This document shows positions 5,291-5,336 of a stretch of 5,336 nt of DNA, piece after piece; position 1 is the stretch's first letter; every line of letters begins with the position of its first letter. Source of the stretch: an uncultured Syntrophobacteraceae bacterium (lineage in GTDB: Bacteria > Desulfobacterota > Syntrophobacteria > Syntrophobacterales > Syntrophobacteraceae); NCBI GenBank assembly GCA_937889795.1, contig CALBZH010000164.1:1-5336 (forward strand), read 5' to 3'. Below the pieces are notes generated by a model. The model worked only from the letters and a program-made list of their open reading frames with translations. It was not told where the DNA came from and did not search any database. The position numbers and the translations under genes are program-made.

Positions 5291-5336
5291 AGATCGGAAG
5301 AGCACACGTCTGAACTCCAGTCACGAGTGGATATCT
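5291..5336 (+). other. Illumina TruSeq index adapter, index GAGTGGAT (artefact)
   Basis: From 5291 the sequence is the TruSeq read-2 adapter: AGATCGGAAGAGC, continuing through CTGAACTCCAGTCAC to 5324. Next come GAGTGGAT (5325-5332), which I recall as TruSeq index 23, and the first four bases (ATCT) of the P7 tail. This is library DNA. Genuine sequence ends at 5290. Confidence 0.98.

Noticed and set aside
5078..5305. 75-codon minus-strand frame upstream of the ATPase
   Set aside because: Its GTG start and first residues come from the 3' adapter. The part inside the insert has no start with a Shine-Dalgarno and no recognisable motif.
1..5336. CRISPR array, tRNA, rRNA, transposase or phage genes
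   Set aside because: I found no regularly spaced repeats, no tRNA or rRNA-like segments and no integrase or transposase motif on either strand.

Overview
The window is a 5.24 kb stretch of bacterial chromosome (49-5290) with untrimmed Illumina TruSeq adapter sequence at both ends (1-48 and 5291-5336). The adapters are library artefacts. Both natural ends of the locus are therefore missing, and open frames that run into them are unreliable. The genes are GC-rich (65-70% in two 60-base blocks I counted), have clear Shine-Dalgarno sites and all lie on the minus strand. This fits an uncultured high-GC bacterium, perhaps of the Desulfobacterota or Nitrospirota kind, but nothing here fixes the taxonomy.

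Most of the window is one tight three-gene operon read right to left: a 944-residue P-type cation ATPase (5081-2247), then two single-unit TrkA/KtrA-like RCK proteins (2250-1600 and 1588-926). The first junction is a 4-base ATGA overlap and the second an 11-base gap, each with a strong Shine-Dalgarno, so the proteins are probably made together. The ATPase has every core P-type motif. Its ion-site helices read like animal Na+,K+-ATPase (PEGLL in M4, TSNxPE in M5, IDLGTD in M6, DExRKL after M10) rather than like Ca2+-ATPase. The RCK proteins normally sense nucleotides on the cytosolic face of TrkH/KtrB K+ channels. No TrkH/KtrB gene is present, so the sequence suggests a K+/Na+ pump made with, and possibly gated by, a split two-protein RCK regulator.

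Downstream, after a 220-base spacer, lies a small Cys-rich, probably metal-binding protein (705-427). Its leader can fold into nested hairpins that cover the start codon. Left of it, 49-426 contains no convincing gene. It holds a 14-base inverted repeat (282-349) at a visible drop in GC: 61-240 is about 43% GC by direct count. Right of the operon, 5082-5290 is a promoter-type spacer with a -10-like box, a palindrome and a short direct repeat.

The most interesting point is the ATPase-RCK-RCK operon, a possible nucleotide-regulated prokaryotic relative of the Na+,K+ pump. The most important practical point is the adapter contamination.
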